Source of the DNA: STD2-102 sp964414205
GTDB taxonomy: Bacteria; Bacillota; Clostridia; Christensenellales; CAG-917
DNA: 15,263 nucleotides
Reading direction: 5' to 3'
Assembly: GCA_964414205.1 (NCBI GenBank)
Contig: CAYPVP010000035.1
Coordinates: 1 to 15,263 of the forward strand
In this document: piece after piece, positions 14,550-15,263 of the stretch
How the letters are laid out: every line of letters begins with the position of its first letter
Position numbering within the stretch: position 1 is the first letter of the stretch
Notes under the pieces: generated by a model
Database searches by the model: none
Seen by the model: the letters and a program-made list of their open reading frames with translations, nothing else
Told to the model about the DNA's origin: nothing
Position numbers and translations under genes: made by a program

Positions 14550-14579
14550 ATTGTAATACCATTTTATAAAAATTGTCAA
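14550..14579 (-). promoter_or_regulatory. Promoter of ddh-yqeY
   Basis: On the minus strand a perfect -35 TTGACA (14574-14579), 18-bp spacer and -10 TACAAT (14550-14555), giving a leader of about 65 nt. A small palindrome TGTTAACA (14543-14550) covers the predicted start. No riboswitch-like leader was recognised. Confidence 0.75.
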
Positions 14580-14607
14580 ATTCTCAAATTAAATTTATAA
14601 AAAAATT

Positions 14608-14633
14608 AAAAGCTGTCAATTTTGACAGCTTTT
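14608..14633 (-). terminator. Strong bidirectional-type terminator after the 51-residue gene
   Basis: Perfect 12-bp inverted repeat AAAAGCTGTCAA / TTGACAGCTTTT with a 2-nt loop; on the minus strand it is followed by AATTTTTTTA. It lies 3 bp after the stop of the small gene at 14637 and upstream of the ddh promoter. Confidence 0.85.
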
Positions 14634-14636
14634 GTT

Positions 14637-14792
14637 TTACTTTTCTTTTTTTTCTTTATTTTGTGGAGCAATGATTTCGTTCTCATCAATTTTTTCTGAT
14701 TGTCTTTCTGCTTCTGTCAATTCTTCAATTGCTCTCCAATCTCTACGTTCAATTTTTGCTTCTTCAAAAATTTTATCATGTTCTGCGCTCAT
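14637..14792 (-). CDS. Small charged protein of unknown function
   Basis: 51 residues from the ATG at 14792. That start is preferred because GGGAGGT lies just upstream; the open frame extends to an upstream ATG at 14834, whose region covers part of the promoter -10. The protein is very charged (rich in Glu, Lys and Asp) and predicted helical, for example EEAKIERRDWRAIEELTEAE, with no membrane span or cysteine, so it is probably cytoplasmic. It has its own promoter and a terminator 3 bp after its stop, so it is a single-gene unit. Function not recognised. Confidence 0.7.
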   Translation of the reverse strand: MSAEHDKIFEEAKIERRDWRAIEELTEAERQSEKIDENEIIAPQNKEKKEK

Positions 14793-14822
14793 TTGTCGAC
14801 CTCCCTTCAAAACTCTTTTACA

Positions 14823-14851
14823 ATTATAACTCAAAAAAAGTTAATAATCAA
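14823..14851 (-). promoter_or_regulatory. Promoter of the 51-residue gene
   Basis: On the minus strand: perfect -10 TATAAT (14823-14828), 17-bp spacer and -35 TTGATT (14846-14851). The start of transcription is near 14816, about 25 nt before the ATG at 14792. A perfect 18-bp palindrome lies 27 bp upstream of the -35. Confidence 0.75.
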
Positions 14852-14878
14852 TAGGGATAAAAGAATTTTTCAATGTTT

Positions 14879-14896
14879 ACGATAAAATTTTATCGT
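14879..14896. promoter_or_regulatory. Perfect 18-bp palindrome, possible operator
   Basis: ACGATAAAATTTTATCGT is its own reverse complement. It lies upstream of the 51-residue gene's promoter, in the UP-element/activator region, and downstream of the FeS oxidoreductase stop. No loop and no T tract, so a protein-binding site is more likely than a terminator. The binding protein is unknown. Confidence 0.5.
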
Positions 14897-14905
14897 TTTC
14901 TTTGA

Positions 14906-14950
14906 TTTTCAACAACAAAATCAAAAAAAATGTGATTTTGTTGTTGAAAA
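14906..14950. repeat. Perfect 18-bp inverted repeat with 9-nt loop
   Basis: Arms at 14906-14923 (TTTTCAACAACAAAATCA) and 14933-14950 (its exact reverse complement), with a 9-nt A-rich loop on the plus strand. It lies 36 bp after the stop of the oxidoreductase gene on the minus strand. No T tract follows the 3' arm, so it is not a standard terminator; it may be an mRNA 3'-end stabilising hairpin. Confidence 0.7.
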
Positions 14951-14954
14951 AGCA

Positions 14955-14998
14955 TTGATTGATTTTACTTTTTGAATCGATTGATTTTACTTTTTGAA
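14955..14998. repeat. 22-bp tandem duplication over the stop of the oxidoreductase gene
   Basis: Copies at 14955-14976 and 14977-14998 match at 21 of 22 positions (core GATTGATTTTACTTTTTGAA). The second copy includes the stop codon (14987-14989) and last codons of the oxidoreductase; the first copy repeats that end just beyond it. Looks like a recent small duplication. Confidence 0.8.
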
Positions 14999-15263
14999 AG
15001 GCTTTGCAATGATGTTACCAATTTTTTTGATTGCATTGCTTGCCATTTTGATTGGCAATTTTTCAAAAGTTGTTCCGTGTGCATCAAATTTTTTCACCAA
15101 TTTGATTGCATCAAATTTACATTTTGTTGTGCATTGTCCACAACCTACACACATTTCAGAATTCAACTGAACTGCACCACAACCAAGACATCTTGCTGTT
15201 TCTGCTTTCATTTGTTCTTCTGTGAATGTTGCTCTTGTGTCTTTGAATGAGCCATCATTTTCT
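14987..15263 (-). CDS. FAD-dependent oxidoreductase with 4Fe-4S domain, C-terminal part (cut by window edge)
   Basis: Continues beyond the right edge; about 91 residues are visible. The visible part shows KDTRATFTEEQM, then ARCLGCGAVQ, then EMCVGCGQCTTKCKFDAI. This matches the linker and C-terminal ferredoxin-type cluster domain of GltD-like, pyridine-nucleotide-dependent FAD oxidoreductases of anaerobes. The cysteines CxxC...CxxCxxCxxxC can hold at least one 4Fe-4S cluster. A basic tail (KMASNAIKKIGN...KPFKK) follows. Electron carrier and substrate cannot be told from this fragment. The reading frame extends unbroken to the window edge, so the gene start is outside the window. Confidence 0.85.
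   Translation of the reverse strand, partial: ENDGSFKDTRATFTEEQMKAETARCLGCGAVQLNSEMCVGCGQCTTKCKFDAIKLVKKFDAHGTTFEKLPIKMASNAIKKIGNIIAKPFKK

Noticed and set aside
14972..15250. 92-residue plus-strand Cys-rich open frame
   Set aside because: Mirror image of the ferredoxin-type Cys codons of the oxidoreductase on the other strand.

Overview
The window looks like a piece of chromosome from an AT-rich, anaerobic, Gram-positive-type bacterium of the Clostridia (Bacillota), probably an uncultivated gut-type lineage. The reasons are lipoprotein signal peptides, an ECF-type vitamin transporter, a two-gene SufC/SufB iron-sulfur system, meso-diaminopimelate dehydrogenase, strong AGGAGG-type ribosome sites and Rho-independent terminators. 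Coding DNA strongly avoids the dinucleotide TA, while intergenic DNA does not. No phage, transposon, CRISPR array, tRNA or rRNA is visible. Most genes are on the minus strand; only azlC-azlD run on the plus strand.

Layout, low to high coordinate. (1) 1-227: N-terminus of an NADP-type isocitrate dehydrogenase, cut by the window edge, with its own promoter. (2) 293-3780: a cell-wall operon read as alpha/beta hydrolase, a MurF-like ligase with a membrane domain, then D-alanine--D-alanine ligase, joined by a 4-nt overlap and a 3-nt gap. (3) 3814-3873: two back-to-back terminators. (4) 3938-9503: a cobalamin-riboswitch operon read from about 9470 down to 3938. It has a promoter with a palindrome on its -35, a cobalamin aptamer, two tandem terminators, a small HNH-associated-repeat protein, a DUF4430 plus helical-domain lipoprotein, a DUF4430 lipoprotein, EcfT, a fused double ATPase EcfA and an S component. 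(5) 9534-11318: sufC-sufB with a terminator. (6) 11543-12742: azlC-azlD, divergent from sufCB. (7) 12743-13067: AT-rich non-coding DNA with an imperfect 39-bp repeat and a terminator-like inverted repeat. (8) 13068-14579: ddh-yqeY with a good promoter. (9) 14608-14851: a 51-residue orphan protein with its own promoter and terminator. (10) 14879-15263: palindromes, a 22-bp duplication and the C-terminus of a 4Fe-4S FAD-dependent oxidoreductase cut by the window edge.

The genes form clear functional groups. Ddh makes meso-diaminopimelate, Ddl makes D-Ala-D-Ala and the MurF-like enzyme would join the dipeptide to the UDP-MurNAc-tripeptide, so three steps of peptidoglycan precursor synthesis are present in two operons. 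The most interesting unit is the riboswitch operon. DUF4430 is the domain type related to the C-terminal half of animal transcobalamin and intrinsic factor, and one lipoprotein adds a large helical domain as the animal proteins do. The operon therefore reads as a surface cobalamin-capture system feeding an ECF importer, with an unexplained small HNH-repeat protein as its first gene. Function is inferred from sequence motifs and context only; no similarity searches were run.
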